NCBI GenBank assembly: GCA_011763485.2
Contig: JAANSK020001134.1
Location: 1 to 29,855, forward strand
DNA length: 29,855 nt
DNA from: Isoetes engelmannii
Lineage: Eukaryota; Streptophyta; Lycopodiopsida; Isoetales; Isoetaceae
Reading direction: 5' to 3'
In this document: in pieces, positions 29,479 to 29,855 of the stretch
Numbering within the stretch: position 1 is the first letter of the stretch
Layout of the letters: every line of letters begins with the position of its first letter
Notes under the pieces: model-generated
What the model saw: only the letters and a program-made list of their open reading frames with translations
Told to the model about the DNA's origin: nothing
Databases searched by the model: none
Program-made: the position numbers and the translations under genes

Positions 29479-29855
29479 GAAAATCACCATGAGCTAACTC
29501 CAAATTAAGAATTCACCATTTATTCTGCAAACAATGCTACACTATCCAACTTTGAGTTCTTTCTTTGACTCTTCTTTAGTAGTTCCTTCAGCTTGCTCCT
29601 TAGATTGGGACTCTTCCTAGATCTCCCCTTCCTGCTTCCCCTCTCCTGCATAACATTTGAACCAAATGCTACATTAGATCCAGTGAGGATATACCTTTAT
29701 TGAAAACACACATTTGTAAAAAACGGAACATAATCTTGAGTTTGGGACTCATGCAGTAATGTGGGAAGTAGCTTTTTTAAGGAGTGATGTAGCGAAAAAA
29801 TTGAAGTTTTACATGGAGAGAGCTCATTCATAAAAAACAAAAATTTAGCATTAAT
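29479..29855. other. No gene firmly recognised at the right edge
   Basis: The minus strand has a short Lys/Glu-rich open stretch (about 29525-29650) that could be the end of a gene entering from the right, but nothing identifies it. The plus strand offers only a very short frame after the candidate transcription start. Confidence 0.35.

Noticed and set aside
29525-29650. Last exon of a minus-strand gene at the right edge
   Set aside because: There is a possible acceptor (TTATGCAG) and a short Lys/Glu-rich frame, but two frames compete, neither matches a family, and most of the gene would lie outside the window.
1-29855. CRISPR arrays, bacterial operons, plasmid features
   Set aside because: Spliced genes, PPR protein and plant transposons show this is plant nuclear DNA. 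The tandem repeats lack the repeat-spacer regularity of CRISPR.

Overview
This is a window of land-plant nuclear DNA. It carries two host genes that look intact, set among decayed transposable elements, microsatellites and tandem repeats. The style of the PLS-class PPR protein (single exon, Met-Tyr-Ala-Lys-Cys-Gly motifs, E-type ending) and the repeat load suggest a fern or another seed-free vascular plant. That placement is an inference and is not firm.

Layout. Positions 1-496 (minus) hold a 5'-truncated LINE reverse-transcriptase fragment that appears to have landed in a pogo/CENPB-type transposase gene (about 497-1045, minus). Positions 1882-2015 form a strong inverted-repeat hairpin. Positions 2523-2660 carry telo-boxes and a G-box and may be a promoter or 5' leader. 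Positions 5153-6819 (plus) hold a three-exon gene for a GT10 fucosyltransferase of the plant FUT13 (Lewis-type alpha-1,4) class; its first intron contains a decayed copy of its own second exon. Its 3' flank (7.5-7.9 kb) has tandem duplications, one of which copies an AATAAA. A 730-bp pyrimidine minisatellite follows (8204-8937).

The centre is a fossil nest. On the minus strand, about 10440-11870, lie remains of a protein with a C-terminal S-adenosylmethionine-binding core like DNA N6-adenine/N4-cytosine methyltransferases. A decayed Ty3/gypsy element lies on the plus strand (about 11885-20480): a probable 5' LTR, gag with zinc knuckles, protease, RT, RNase H, integrase, and an extra coiled-coil ORF downstream of pol. 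Beyond it, on the minus strand again (22252-23530), lies an unrecognised, broken coding region. It may or may not be the other end of the same unit as the methyltransferase-like fossil.

Positions 24716-26233 (plus) hold an intronless 505-codon PPR gene with a basic presequence-like N terminus and an E-type C terminus but no DYW domain. It probably encodes an organellar RNA-processing or editing factor. The right end (26.5-29.9 kb) is repeat-rich: a three-copy 58-68 bp repeat, a GGAGAA microsatellite, two copies of a G-box-centred unit, a minisatellite with 121-bp higher-order periodicity, a minus-strand tRNA-like sequence with A and B boxes, and a dense array of near-perfect heat-shock elements upstream of a TATA box.

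The two host genes are not functionally linked: one acts on Golgi glycans, the other most likely on organelle RNA.
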